A stretch of DNA of 64,000 nt, from positions 1,711,343 through 1,775,342 of the forward strand of contig JAAVTG010001003.1 of NCBI GenBank assembly GCA_011947345.1, written 5' to 3'. The DNA is from Phytophthora quininea. Its lineage: Eukaryota; Oomycota; Peronosporomycetes; Peronosporales; Peronosporaceae. The position numbers were made by a program, and so were the translations under genes. Below, in pieces: positions 21,632 to 34,742 of this stretch. The notes under the pieces were generated by a model, which saw only the letters and a program-made list of their open reading frames with translations, was not told where the DNA came from and made no database searches. Position 1 is the first letter of the stretch, and the number at the start of each line of letters is the position of its first letter.

Positions 21632-24600
21632 ATGCCTCGCGACGCGTCTTCCGAGGAAGATGAAGCCACTCCGCGCTCCACTGCCGGCTCGCTGACGCCT
21701 GAACAGCAACTTCTGGCGCGCTTCAAGCTCCACAAGCAGCACCGCAAGGACAAGGAGAAGCGACTGCAGCAGACGCGGCTGGCAGCGGCCTCCAGGGCCA
21801 GTCGCCAGGCCCAAGGCAACCACAAGACTGCAGACCTGACCAGAGTAGACCATAACAACCGCCCGCACCGATGGAAGGCGGCCGACGAGCTGCTGAGAGA
21901 GCAGGACAAGAGAAGCCAACAGAAGCTGCTAACTAGCGCCGCTAATGTGCGGCCTTTCCCCGGTAAATTACGGACCCAAACAATGGAGGCTGGTCCTAAA
22001 AGAATCTAGGATCTGTCCAAGACAAAGACCAGGACGACGTGCTGCAGCTGGATCAGAGTCAATTCCCTCTGCACTTATTTGATAGTGACGAGTTTGAAGC
22101 CCACACGCCAGCGGAATGGCTGGAGAAGGAGAAGATTGCGGCCTGTCCGTATTTTTTCCAAGGAGAGTGGAGGTACAGGAGCTGTGCAGTGTTGAGCTAT
22201 GACGCAGCGAAGGAGCAGTACCTGGTGCAGTTCCAAGGCTCCGACAGACAAAAATGGGTGCGACGCATCAACTTGCGCTTCGAAAGCGAGAGCCCCGTCA
22301 TGTTTGAGCGGCGAGTGGCAGCGGCCAGAGAGAGGAGAGAGGAGGTCAAGGCGATGCTGCGCTTCGACGACTTCTTAGCCAAACAAGACGCCACGCAGTT
22401 GAAAGCCATGGGACGCCCGACTTTGGAGAAGGTACATGCGCGAGTGGTGGCGGGGCTGCCGGAGCGTGTAGCGTTGCTAGATTCGCAGCCTGCAGCTTCG
22501 CTTCTTCGTCAATTGACGGATACAGCGATTCAGGAATACATGCGTAGCATGAAGAAGGCAGCACTGCTAAATCAACTGCGCAATGACCCGGAGCTGCAAG
22601 CTCGGTTCCAAGGAATGGATCTAGTACCTGGTGCTCACAAGAAAATTCGACCTGGAGAGATCACGTATGGAAAGGTTGAGATTCCAGCTCATCATTTCGA
22701 CCGGAACCGTCGGCGCGTTAATACGGTCTGCTATACGAGCTCTCCGCAGCTGCTTGCTGTGCTGCGGAGGATGTACGCTGGGTGGGAAAAGACCTTCCAG
22801 AAGTTGCTGTTGGTTCAGGTGGATGAGAACCCTGCTTCTGGAGGACATAGTACTGGTGCTACTGCGTCGACTTTGTCGCAAGTAAGTATGACTTTGGCGT
22901 CACAGATGCCGTTTCGAGTATTGGATTTTCAAGCTCTGCAAGCGGCACATGCCAACAAAGTAGCAGAGATCTTGCTTGTTGACTGGAGGCGCGCACTCGT
23001 GGAGAATGTGATCGACAATCTACAAGACCATTTTGATCTATTTCTCTCTGACCGCGCAGTTTACGATGCTAGTAGACTCAAACGAGTCCTGACTGGACTC
23101 GAGCTGCGACTGGGTGCCCAGCTACGCGAAATTGCCCACCGTACCGTGAACGAGTGGGTGCATTTTGTTCGCCACCATTCCGAACGCACCAAGCCTCCAG
23201 CAGCTAGACCAGAGACATCTGCCAAGTCAGAAAACGGCTCAAACGTAGATACTAGTGCTAATGCAGACACTAATGACGAAGGCGAGCCTGCTCAACGACC
23301 TAGGAAACGCTATACCCAGCTGCTCCAGGAAAAAGAACTTCGGGCGCCTCGCAGCTCGCTGTTCAGTGTTCAGCTTTCCTTCGTCAACGATCAAGTGGTT
23401 GTGGAGCCATCCGCACAGGAAGTGACGGCTGCCTTGCTGGAGCCCCTAGATGCGGTGGTGTCGGCTGTGCAGGAAATCGACCGATTGGATTGCGACATTA
23501 TGGGACTGTTGTCACTCGATCGACGCCCTCTCTTAGACTTTGGCATCGACATACGCGCGGCAGAAGATAAGACTACCAACGGCAGCTTCCACGGTTCTTT
23601 GGGTACGGATGTACATAAAGTGAGTCAGCGTGCAGTGATAGCGGAGTGTTTGGATGCGATACAAGCTGCTAAAGTGGAGGTTTGTGAGTGTGTCGACCGT
23701 GCCATGCAAGCGGCCCATGCCCTTGCGGCTCAATTCGCTGCTTACACAGACTTCGTGCATTTCGATGCTCCAGCTTTTATCACAGAGCTTCTGCCACTTC
23801 AGCAGCAAGAACAGCAATTGCTAAAGGAAGGGAAATCTTTGCCAACGGATGACCAGGCTTACTTGCCACGCTTGTGCTCCCAGATCCGGCGGTTCCATGA
23901 GCTAGCATTCCAAGTGGATGTTATCGCTTTTGACTTCGTCGCACTTCCACTGGTTTGTGTTCACACCGGTGCATTGAAGAAACAGCTGCGCACCCGATCG
24001 TTAGAGCTACGTGATGCGCTCATTTCAAGCTTAGTGCGCGATGCTAGAGCACAAAACTTGGCAATTACGACTCGTTACGCCGCTATCCTGGCGCGCATCA
24101 ATGAAAAGCCAACGAACGAGGCACAACTTGCGAAACTGAAGCAGTTTGTAGGCGAGAGTAAAGTGGTCATCGCTGGCATCCAACGCGAAGTTGCGGCGAT
24201 TCATGTGCGGCTGGATGCGCTCAACGAGTTTTCTCACAAGATTTCAGCTGAAGACTTCATCCTGGCTCATTCTACGAAAGAGTGGCCCCTCAAGGTAGCC
24301 CACGCTGCCGATTCTTGTGACTCAGCACTCGAAGAAGATAAAGTTCGAATGATGGATCGTCTTGCTCTCGAAAAAGAGGCCTTTGAAGTGGATATGGAAC
24401 GGTTTGAAGGTGAAGTTCAGGCTTTCACTCGATACGGAGAGGTGGAACATACAGATAAGTATGTGGAGCTGGCCGTCACTTTGTATGATGCTTTGCAAGA
24501 TGCGCGCGCCAAAGCACAGGATTTTAACGCCCGCGAGGCCGTGTTTGGCTTTCCTCCTACTGAGTATGCGCCTATGTTGACCAAGTTAGAGAGCGACTTT

Positions 24601-27600
24601 GCACCGTACTACAAGCTGTGGACTATGAGCTCCGAGTTCCATGTTAGTCGCCAGGCTTGGCTCAATGGACCTTTCTTGAGCTGAAAGGAAGCGCAATTGA
24701 AGCGCAAGTAACGGAGTGGTGGAAGGCTTCATATAAGCTAAGTAAGTCGTTGGTAGACGATGCGCCAGGGTCAGCAGAGGTGGCACTGATACTGCGTGAG
24801 CGAACGGAAGAGTTCAAGGCATATTTGCCTGTGATTCAATCTCTGGCGAGTCCTGCGCTGCAAGAACGCCATTGGGAAAAGCTGCGCCATACCATTGGCT
24901 TTGAGGAGTCCGAGGAGGAGCTAACGCTGCAGCTTCTGTTAGATCGGGGTATCACCCAGCACTTGGAGACAATCCAAGAAGTTGGGACCTTTGCTGAAAA
25001 GGAATATTCTTTGCAAAAGAATTTAAGCGCCATGATCGCCGAATGGGAGAAGGTGGAGTTCCAGACGGCGCCGTATCGCGAGACAGGAACATACTTGCTT
25101 CGTAGTACAGATGATATTGTAGCATTGCTAGACGACCATTTGGTTAAAACACAGACGATGCGCGGGTCTCCGTATATCAAGAGCATCGAAAAGGACTGCA
25201 AGGCTTGGGAGAAGAAGCTACAGTACTCGCAGCAGTTGTTAGACGAGTGGATGGCGTGCCAGCGCACCTGGCTGTATCTCGAAGCCATCTTCAGTTCTGA
25301 AGACATCATGCGCCAAATGCCTACAGAAGCCCGGCGATTTGCAAGTGTGGATGCGTTGTGGCGCAAGACCATGGAGGATACTGTGGCCGACCCGACATTT
25401 CTTACTGTTATTGCATTGGACAAACTACTGGCAAAGTTCCAGCGAGCCAACGAGAAGTTGGATGAGATTCAGAAGGGTCTGAATGACTATCTGGAGATGA
25501 AGCGTCTGCATTTCCCCGCTTCTTCTTCCTCTCTAACGACGAACTACTCGAGATCCTCTCACAAACGAAGGAACCTCGGGCTGTCCAGCCTCACCTTGGC
25601 AAGTGCTTTGAAGGCGTCTTCAATGTGACTTTCCAAGATGGTCCCCCTTGATGATTACTGAGATGCGCTCTGCAGAGGGCGAAGTAGTGCCCCTGCGTTT
25701 GCCTGTGAGCCCGGAGAGCAACAAAAATAAAGGTAATGTGGAAATGTGGTTGCTTGAAGTCGAGCAAAGCCAGTGGGATAGTGTCCGCGATCAGACAGAG
25801 CGATCAATCGCGGCGTATCCGCTTGAACAGCGTGAGTCGTGGATGTTGAAATGGCCTGCTCAGGTCGTCCTGGCAGCCTCGCAGGTATACTGGACGCAGG
25901 ATGTAACCCGCGCCTTGAACCTCGGCAACGGCGTTAATGGGATCAAAGCTTACGTGGAGGTTCTAAACGCTCAACTGGATAAGATTGTCATGCTAGTTCG
26001 TGGCAACCTGACAAAACTCGAGAGAACGACCATTGGAGCGCTTGTGGTGATCGATGTTCATGCGCGCGATACGATCTCGCATATGGTAGAAAAGGATGTA
26101 GAGAGCGATCAGGACTTTGAGTGGATATCTCAGCTCCGTTATTACTGGTCGGAAGGAGTCAAAACTGCAGGAGTGTGCGACCTGCAGGCGCGTATTGTTA
26201 ACGCTCGTGTCCGATATGGCTACGAGTATCTAGGAAACACCATGCGCCTTGTGATCACACCACTTACGGATAGATGTTACCGTACAATGATGGGTGCTGT
26301 AGATTTACTGTATGGTGGCGCACCAGAAGGCCCAGCTGGTACGGGCAAGACGGAAACTGTCAAGGATTTAAGTAAGGCTATTGCCATTCAGTGCGTCGTG
26401 TTCAACTGCTCAGATGGCTTGGACTATCTCGCCATGGCCAAATTCTTTAAGGGCCTCGCTGGCTGCGGTTCTTGGTGCTGCTTTGACGAGTTTAATCGCA
26501 TTAACATCGAGGTGTTGTCGGTCATTGCGCAGCAAATTTTGACGATCAACGAAGGTAAGAAGGCTGGAGTTGACAAGTTCTTGTTCGAAGGGACATTTAT
26601 CAAGCTGAATGCCAGCGCCAACGTGTTCATCACGATGAACCCCGGGTACGCCGGACGAGCCGAGCTACCTGATAACTTAAAGGCGTTGTTTAGACCGTGT
26701 GCCATGATGGTGCCCGACTACGCCTTGATTTCCGAAATTCGACTCTACTCATTTGGTTTTGCAGGCTCGAAGCAACGCCAGGAAACTCACTCAAGTGTTG
26801 CAGTTGGCTTCTGAACAACTTTCTTCACAGAAGCACTACGATTACGGTATGCGTGCGGTCAATTCCATCCTTGTCGCCACTGGTGCGCTGCGTCAGCAAC
26901 TCGGCAATGATCCTTTTTGGACGGAAGATAAAATTGTGTTGCGGTCTGTTCAAGATGTGAATCTCCCTAAATTTACGTCTGACGATCTGCCACTGTTCCG
27001 AGGAATTACTTCGGATTTATTCCCCGATGTGCTCCTGCCGCTCCCGGATCATGGCGCTCTACTTCGCCATATCGATGAGACCTGTGAACGCGGTATTAGC
27101 ATTGTCCCGGACGAGAATATCCCGCTTGAGTGCAAGCCGGAGTTTAAGATGAAAGTTGTTCAGTTCTACGAGACAGTCCAAGTGCGCCATGGACTCATGA
27201 TCGTAGGCACAACGGGATCAGGGAAGACCTGTGTTGTGCACGCACTATCGACTGCTATGAGTGCATGTTACAAAGAAGAAATTGACTTACAAGAGCAAAA
27301 TGGTACTCAGGAGCACCCACTCTACAGCAAACCGTGAACATCCACACGATGAATCCAAAAGCCATTACGAGTGGGCAGCTTTACGGTAATTTTGATGAAA
27401 ACACGCACGAATGGTCTGATGGCGTGCTGGCATGCACCTATCGTAACTGTGCCGTGACACCACTCCAGAGCTGCAGTGGGTTATGTTTGATGGTCCTGTG
27501 GATGCAGTCTGGATTGAAAATATGAACACGGTACTAGATGATAATAAAAAATTGTGTCTAATGAGTGGAGAGATCGTGAAAATGACAGACCGCATGCGGA

Positions 27601-30600
27601 TGGTGTTTGAAACGGAGGATTTGGAAGAGGCTTCTCCTGCTACAGTCTCTCGAGTTGGTATGGTGTTCCTGGAAGCCAAAGTGCTCGGGTGGGAAGTTCT
27701 CATGCGGACATGGCTTCGCACTCGTCTACCAGTCGTCTTTTCCTCTCACGTCGAGTTTCTGGAGGACTCTTTCCGGTGGATAGTGCCGCCGATGCTCTAC
27801 TTTGTCGAGAAGCACTGTGCGGTCCCAACGCCAGTGACGTTCCTGGAACACGCAGCCTCACTCTTACGGCTTTTCGAGTGCGCTCTGCGTGACGGATTCC
27901 CGGACCCCCAGCTGATGGGACGACACCAGCACAAGCCGCTTCAACTTCTGCACCAACTGGTGCTGATGCACAACGTATTCTCGAGTGCGTGCTTATTAAA
28001 ACAGTTATCTGGTCCATTGGAGCCTGCGTCGATGCCAAATCTCGTCGCGTTTTAGACCGATATTTACGTGACTTCCTCTCTGGCGAGCTAGCGGTAGCTG
28101 TTGCTACTGCTGAAATGCAAAATCAAGTCAGTGAAGAAATGGAAGATGACGTCGGAGTGCCCATTTCACCATCGCTGGAGTATTTTAAAGATTTTGTCGC
28201 TAAATCCCCGTCATATGTGCTTGTGCCTGATCGTACTGCGATGCTTGCAATGCCGGAGGAGGGGCTTGTGTACGATTATCGTTTCGATACGCGACGTAGT
28301 GTCTGGGTCAATTGGATGGAGGCATCTGGTGCTGGTGCATTTGTTATTCCGCGTGACGCTCAATTCACGCAAGTGTTAGTACCTACAATCGACTCGGAGC
28401 GCAACGCTTGGCTCTTGGACACGCTTATTCGACATCATTTCCATGTTCTTTGCACTGGTGATACAGGTACAGGAAAGTCCGTCTCGATCAAGAAGAAGCT
28501 GCTTAGCGGCTTGAACGAGCCGGCGGGCTCTGATACTCCACCCAAGTTCGCTCCGTCGATCTTCCTCAATTTCTCCGCTCAAACAAGTGCAAATCAAACG
28601 CAGGATTTGATTGAAGCCAAGTTGGATAAGCGTCGCAAAGGTGTCCTCGGACCGCCGCTCGGTCAGAGTTGTGTGATCTTCGTAGATGACTTAAATATGC
28701 CCGCGAAAGAGACGTACGGCGCACAGCCGCCTATTGAGATTTTGCGACAGTGGATGGGCCATGGCGGGTGGTATAATCGCAAGGATAACTCGTTCACACA
28801 GCTCGTGGATATTCAGTTTATTGCTGCGATGGGCCCCCAGGCGGTGGCCGCACTCGCATCACTCAACGATATGTGCGTTACTTCAATCTCATCAACTTTG
28901 TACCATTCGACAATGAATCGCTTAGGGCAATCTTCACGCGGATCACGGATTGGTTCCTTATGAACTTCCCTGGCGGCGTCAAACAGCTCGGTGGGGCCGT
29001 CGTCAGCGCCACAATCGACGTCTACAACACCATTTCTCAAGCTCTACTGCCCACTCCAGCCAAGTCCCATTACACTTTCAATTTACGAGATCTATCAAAA
29101 GTTTTCCAGGGCGTCGCACAGGCGTCCAGCGATACCATCAAGGATGGAAAGATTTTGTGCGCTTGTGGAGCCATGAATGCTTACGTGTGTTTTCGGATCG
29201 CCTGATTGACGATAAAGATCGCTCTTGGTTTGCCGATATCTTGGCGAAAACAGTCCAGGTGCACTTTGACCTTCAATATGCGTCTACAGACGTGCGGGGA
29301 CCAAATGATACGCTCATTTACGGCAATTTTGGCGGCGCAGGTGATGGAAAAAGCGGGGTCAAAAACTATGCCGAGCTTCGGGATCGCGATAAGCTTCAGA
29401 CTGCCATGCAGGTGTTCCTTGAAGACTATAACAATATGAGCTCAGCTCCGATGCGCCTCGTGTTGTTTCAAAACGCTATCGAACACGTAGCGCGCATCTC
29501 TCGAGTGATCCACCAGCCTTTGGGAAATGCACTGCTTGTTGGTGTGGGTGGTAGTGGCCGCAAGAGTCTCACGACGCTAGCCGTCTTTATGGCCGAGTAC
29601 AAGCTCTTCCAGATTGAAATTTCCAAATCCTATTCACGTACAGAGTGGCGGAATGATATCAAGAAAGTATTGCAACTGAGCGGCCTTAACAACCAACCCA
29701 CTGTGTTTCTCTTTTCAGACACGCAGATTGTGGAAGAAGCGTATCTGGAGGACATCAACGGGCTACTGAACACTGGGGAAGTGGCCAATCTTTGGGCCAA
29801 CGACGAACTGGTCCAAATGAACGAAGCGCTGGAACCGGCTGCCACAGCGTCTGGTGTTAACGCGGGAAATAGTGCCGAACTATACAACTTCTTCGTAAGT
29901 CGCTGCCGCACAAACTTGCACATTGTGTTGGCCCTTTCACCTATTGGAGAGGCTTTCCGTCGCCGCTTGCGGATGTTCCCGTCGCTTGTAAATTGCTGTA
30001 CTATTGACTGGTTTGCGGAATGGCCAGATGAGGCGCTCCGTTCTGTAGCTGACTACTTTCTCGTAGATATTGAGCTACCTGCTCAAGTTAAAGTCGGTAT
30101 TGTGGATGTGTGTGTTGGCATGCAGGAGAGTGTGAGCGCACTTACGCATGACTTCTTGCAATCTCTACGCCGGTACTACTATGTGACGCCAACATCCTAC
30201 CTCGAACTTCTTAATACGTTTAAAAAGCTGCTGAACAACAAGCGCGTGGAAGTGATGACCATGAAACAGCGGTATGACAATGGCCTGACAAAGTTGATGG
30301 AGACGGCCGAGCAGGTTGAGAAAATGCAAGTCGAGTTAGAAGCCTTGCAACCTCTGTTGAAAGTGGCTACCATCGAAACAGACGCGCTGTTGGAAACGAT
30401 CTCACGTGAGCAAAAGGAAGCAAACGCCACAAAAGATATCGTTGGTGCGGAGGAAAAGCTATGCAATGAACAAGCCGCCGAAGCCAATGCCATCAAAGAG
30501 AGCTGTGAAGCAGAACTCGCCGAAGCGATTCCAGCGCTCGAAAATGCCGTCAAGGCTCTGCAGACGCTGACGAAGGGCGACATCACGGAAATCAAGGCCA

Positions 30601-33600
30601 TGAAGAAGCCTCCTGATGGTGTTAAACTCGTCATGGAGGCCGTTTGCATTATGATGCGTGTTCCTCCCGTCAAGATCAAAGACCCAGCCGGAGGCACCAA
30701 AAGGTAGATGATTACTGGGGACCGGCACAAAAGTCCTTGCTAGGCGACACTCGCTTCCTTCAAAACCTGCTCGAATACGATAAGGACAACATCCCGGTGG
30801 AGGCTATGGACAAAGTTCGACCATATACGGCAAATCCCGATTTTCAAGCCGATAAAATCCGCAAAGCCTCAGTCGCAGCTTCTGGTCTGTGTAGTTGGGT
30901 GCACGCTATGGTCGTGTATGATCGAGTAGCGAAGGTTGTGGCACCGAAGCGTGAAGCCCTTAAAGCTGCTACAATGGCTCTGGAGAAGGCGCAAAGCGAG
31001 CTGAAAGTGAAACAAGACGCGCTACAAGTTGTATTAGATAAGGTTGCACGTCTCGAAGAGGACCTCGCCGCTGCTTACAAGAAGAAAAGTGATTTGGAGT
31101 TTCAGGTAGACGACTGCTCGAAGAAGCTTGTCCGAGCTACACAGCTGATTGGCGGTCTCGGCGGCGAGAAAGCACGTTGGAGTGATATGTCTGCACAGTT
31201 ACAGATAGTGTACGATAACGTTGTTGGTGATATTATGTTGGCGTCTGGGGTGATAGCTTATCTCGGCGCTTTTACCAGCGTATACCGAGAGCGTGCGGTG
31301 GCACTGTGGTGCACCGAGTTGACGAAACAGTCCATCACGTGCTCTAAAACATTTACGCTTACAGAGACTTTAGGTGAAGCTGTGCAGATTCGTGCGTGGA
31401 CGATTGCTAAGCTTCCGAATGATTCGTTCTCGATTGATAACGCTATTATGCTGCAGCGGAGTAATCGCTGGCCGCTGATGATCGACCCGCAAGGGCAAGC
31501 AAACCGCTGGGTAAAGAACATGGAAGAAAGTAACAACTTGAAAGTAGTTAAACAATCTCAAGCTGGCTTTGTCCGCATGCTGGAGAACTCCATTATGATC
31601 GGAGCGGCCGTGCTGATTGAGAATATGCCAGAAGAGATCGACCCGATGCTGGAACCGATTTTGCTGAAGCAAGTAGTAAAGACCGGCGGCGTTGCCACCA
31701 TTCGTCTTGGCGACAACACTGTCGAGTATGATATTAATTTCCGCTTGTATATGACTACAAAGCTTCGGAACCCGCACTACCCACCGGAAACGTGTGTGAA
31801 GGTGAACTTGCTGAACTTTATGGCCACGGAAGAAGGTTTACAAGATCAAATGCTCGGAATCGTTGTGGCAAAGGAAGAGCCTGTGCTCGAGCAACAACGC
31901 GAGAAGTTGGTGCTAGAGGATGCCGCTAACAAAAAGACCTTAAAGGAGATAGAAGATCAGATCCTATATCTGCTACAAACGGCGAAGGGAAACATTTTGG
32001 ATGACGAGCGGCTGATTGAAACGCTAGGTGCTTCGAAAATTACGGCTAATAAGATCGAGGAGAAGGTGCGTGAAGCTGCAGTGACTCAGCAGATGATCGC
32101 CGAAAAGCGCCAAGGATACTTGCCGGTGGCGTTCCGGTCCTCTCAGCTCTTTTTCTGCATCGCGGATCTCACTGTCATTGACCCCATGTACCAGTACGCA
32201 CTCGAGTGGTTCATTAACCTGTTTGTGTTTTCTATTGGTCGTGCTGAGAGCTCCTCTGTGTTGGCCACGCGACTGGATAATCTGAATGACGCCTTCACGT
32301 ACATATTATACCAAAACGTCTGCCGATCTCTTTCGAAAAAGACAAACTGCTGTTTGCTTTTTGCTGGCAATCAAGATTATGGTAGGCAACGGAAAGATCG
32401 ATAGCAGCGAGCTGCGGTATTTCTTCACAGGCAACACGCAGATGGATTTACAAAAGCCCAAGCCGCCAGGCTCCGAAGGGTGGCTCAACGATAAGACCTG
32501 GGCCAACATCGTTGGACTGGATGCACTGCCGTCCTTTGCAGGTTTCAGCGATACTTTCGCCGCAGAGTTAAGTCCATGGGAAGTGGCTTACAATTCCACA
32601 GACCCAGCAGACACCATGACCAATATTTCCGCAATGATCACTCTGGATGCGTTCCAGCGCATCATTGTGTTAAGGTGCTTGAGACCAGACAAGGTAATCC
32701 CAGCAGTAATGTCGTTCGTGGCAAGTGAGATGGGTCAACGATTCATCGAGCCTCAGCCGTTCGATCTTAAGGCTGGCTTTGACGACTCGAATTGCTCCAC
32801 TCCATTGATTTTTGTGCTGACTCCGGGAGCAGATCCAATGTCAGAGCTGCTGAAGTTGGCTGTAGATTTAGGATTTAACAAGAAATTCGTGGCTATCTCG
32901 CTTGGCCAAGGCCAGGGACCACTTGCGGAGAACGCAATTGCAGAAGCCATTGACAATGGCACATGGGTATGCTTGCAGAACTGCCATCTCTGTTAGTTGG
33001 CTCCCAACCCTCGAAAAGATTTGTGAAGAAATCACTCCGGATCGTGTCCATGCGAGTTTCCGGCTGTGGCTCACCAGCGAGCCGACTCGTGCCTTCCCTC
33101 CTACATTTTGCAACACGGCGTGAAAATGACCAACGAACCGCCCAAAGGTATGAGGGCCAACTTGAAGGGCTCTTACCTGACCATTGACGAAGGCTGGGTT
33201 GCTAGTTGCAAGCGTCCTCGTGAGTTCAAGAAGCTTCTATTTGGTCTCTGCTTTTTCCACGCCGTCGTGCGAGAGCGGACCAAATTCGGACCGTTGGGAT
33301 GGAACATCAGCTATGTGTTTTCATCTTCTGACTTGGCGATATCGAAAGACCAGCTCAAGATCTCTCTAGATGACTTACAACCTGATGATCCTATTCCGTA
33401 TGCTGCCTTGGCCTATCTGGCTGGCGAATGCAATTACGGTGGTCGTGTTACAGATGACAAGGATCGCCGTTGTCTGATCACGATTCTCTCGGATTTCTAT
33501 GCACGCGACATTCTATCTGACAGCTACACGTTCTCTCCTTCTGGGCTCTACTACGCACCATCAGCAGATGGCCCTCTGTCCGTCTTCTTGAGCTACATCG

Positions 33601-34640
33601 ACCAGTTACCGATGAACGAAGGCCCCGAGGTGTTTGGCCTTCATGACAATGCCAATATCTCGACTGCTATCGCCGAAACAAATCTGCTGCTAGAATCAGC
33701 ACTGTCATTGCAGCCACGCGGTGCCGCTGGAGCTGGAGGTGGCGCAGCAAAGTCGTGGGATGAAGTGTTAGATGAAACAGCTCGCGATATCGCGGCAAAG
33801 CTGCCGCCATTGTTCGATCTCGAGAAGGCTGAGCTGGCGTTCCCAGTGTCGTACTCCGAGTCGATGAACACCGTATTAACCCAAGAACTAGGTCGCTTTA
33901 ATCGCTTATTGGCATTGCTGCAAGTATCGCTTGTGGAAATTCAAAAGGCGATCAAAGGACTTGTAGTAATGTCTGCAGAACTGGAGGCAATGGGCAACAG
34001 TATGGTTAATGGACATGTTCCCGCGCGATGGTCGGCAGTGGCCTACCCTTCTCTTAAGCCCTTGGGCAGCTGGGTAACAGATTTCTTGGCTAGGTTAGCA
34101 TTCTTGCAGAATTGGCTCACGCGTGGCGCAGCACCACCTGTGTATTGGATTTCGGGCTTCTTTTTCACACAGGCGTTCATTACAGGAACCCAGCAGAATT
34201 ATGCGCGCAAGCACAAGCTGCCCATCGACCAAGTTGGCTATGACATGGCGGTTCTTGCGCAACCAGCGTCAGAGCTCACTCTACCAGCCGAAGATGGCGC
34301 TTATGTGGACGGCTTGTTCCTCGAAGGAGCGCGGTGGGATGCGAAGGCACACGCACTCACTGAATCGAAGCCACGCGAGCTGTATGTTCCTCTTCCTGTC
34401 TTGCACTTGTTGCCAAAAGCTCGAGATCAAATCGAGCCCATTGAAGACACTGACCCGAAAGGCACGGCACACGTGTACCTCTGTCCGGTGTACAAGACAT
34501 CAAAACGACAAGGAACTCTGTCGACTACAGGACATTCCACCAACTTTGTGATGTCCATCCGTCTACCTATGAGTGCGCAGCACCGCCAGAAACACTGGAT
34601 CCGCCGGGGTGTGGCGCTGTTAACCCAACTAGACACTTAG
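21632..34640 (+). CDS. Axonemal inner-arm dynein heavy chain, DNAH1-type
   Basis: This is a motor ATPase of the flagellar inner arm, which slides axonemal microtubules and would serve zoospore flagella. Order seen: a short charged N-terminus, tail, linker ([19 protein letters not shown] near 25250; [18 protein letters not shown] near 25530), AAA1 P-loop GPAGTGKTE (about 26329) with [11 protein letters not shown]2 GTTGSGKT (about 27206), AAA3 GDTGTGKS (about 28457), AAA4 GVGGSGRKS (about 29541), a coiled-coil stalk (about 30240-31150), AAA5/6, and the C-terminal domain ending [14 protein letters not shown]. The length, about 4,330 codons, suits a dynein heavy chain. The linker and C-terminal wording resemble animal DNAH1 more than other DNAH types, by recall. 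At least thirteen frame changes occur (near 22000, 24650, 25515, 25645, 26760, 27315, 27450, 27985, 28875, 29150, 30700, 32320, 32990 and 33105). None looks like an intron, and most are explained by one missing base in a homopolymer. The start ATG at 21632 is joined to the main frame by one such indel at about 22000. Confidence 0.95.
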
Positions 34641-34742
34641 ATAACACTTTTCCATTTTACTTATACATTTTCGTGGCGTGGCTGGGACGGGGCATCTGAC
34701 GAGAAGGATTTTGTTCACAAAGCCTTGTACTGCTTGAGGAAC

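Noticed and set aside
21632..34640. Reading the dynein frame breaks as introns
   Set aside because: At the breaks the conserved protein continues with no missing or extra residues and there is no GT...AG segment to remove; single-base indels fit better.
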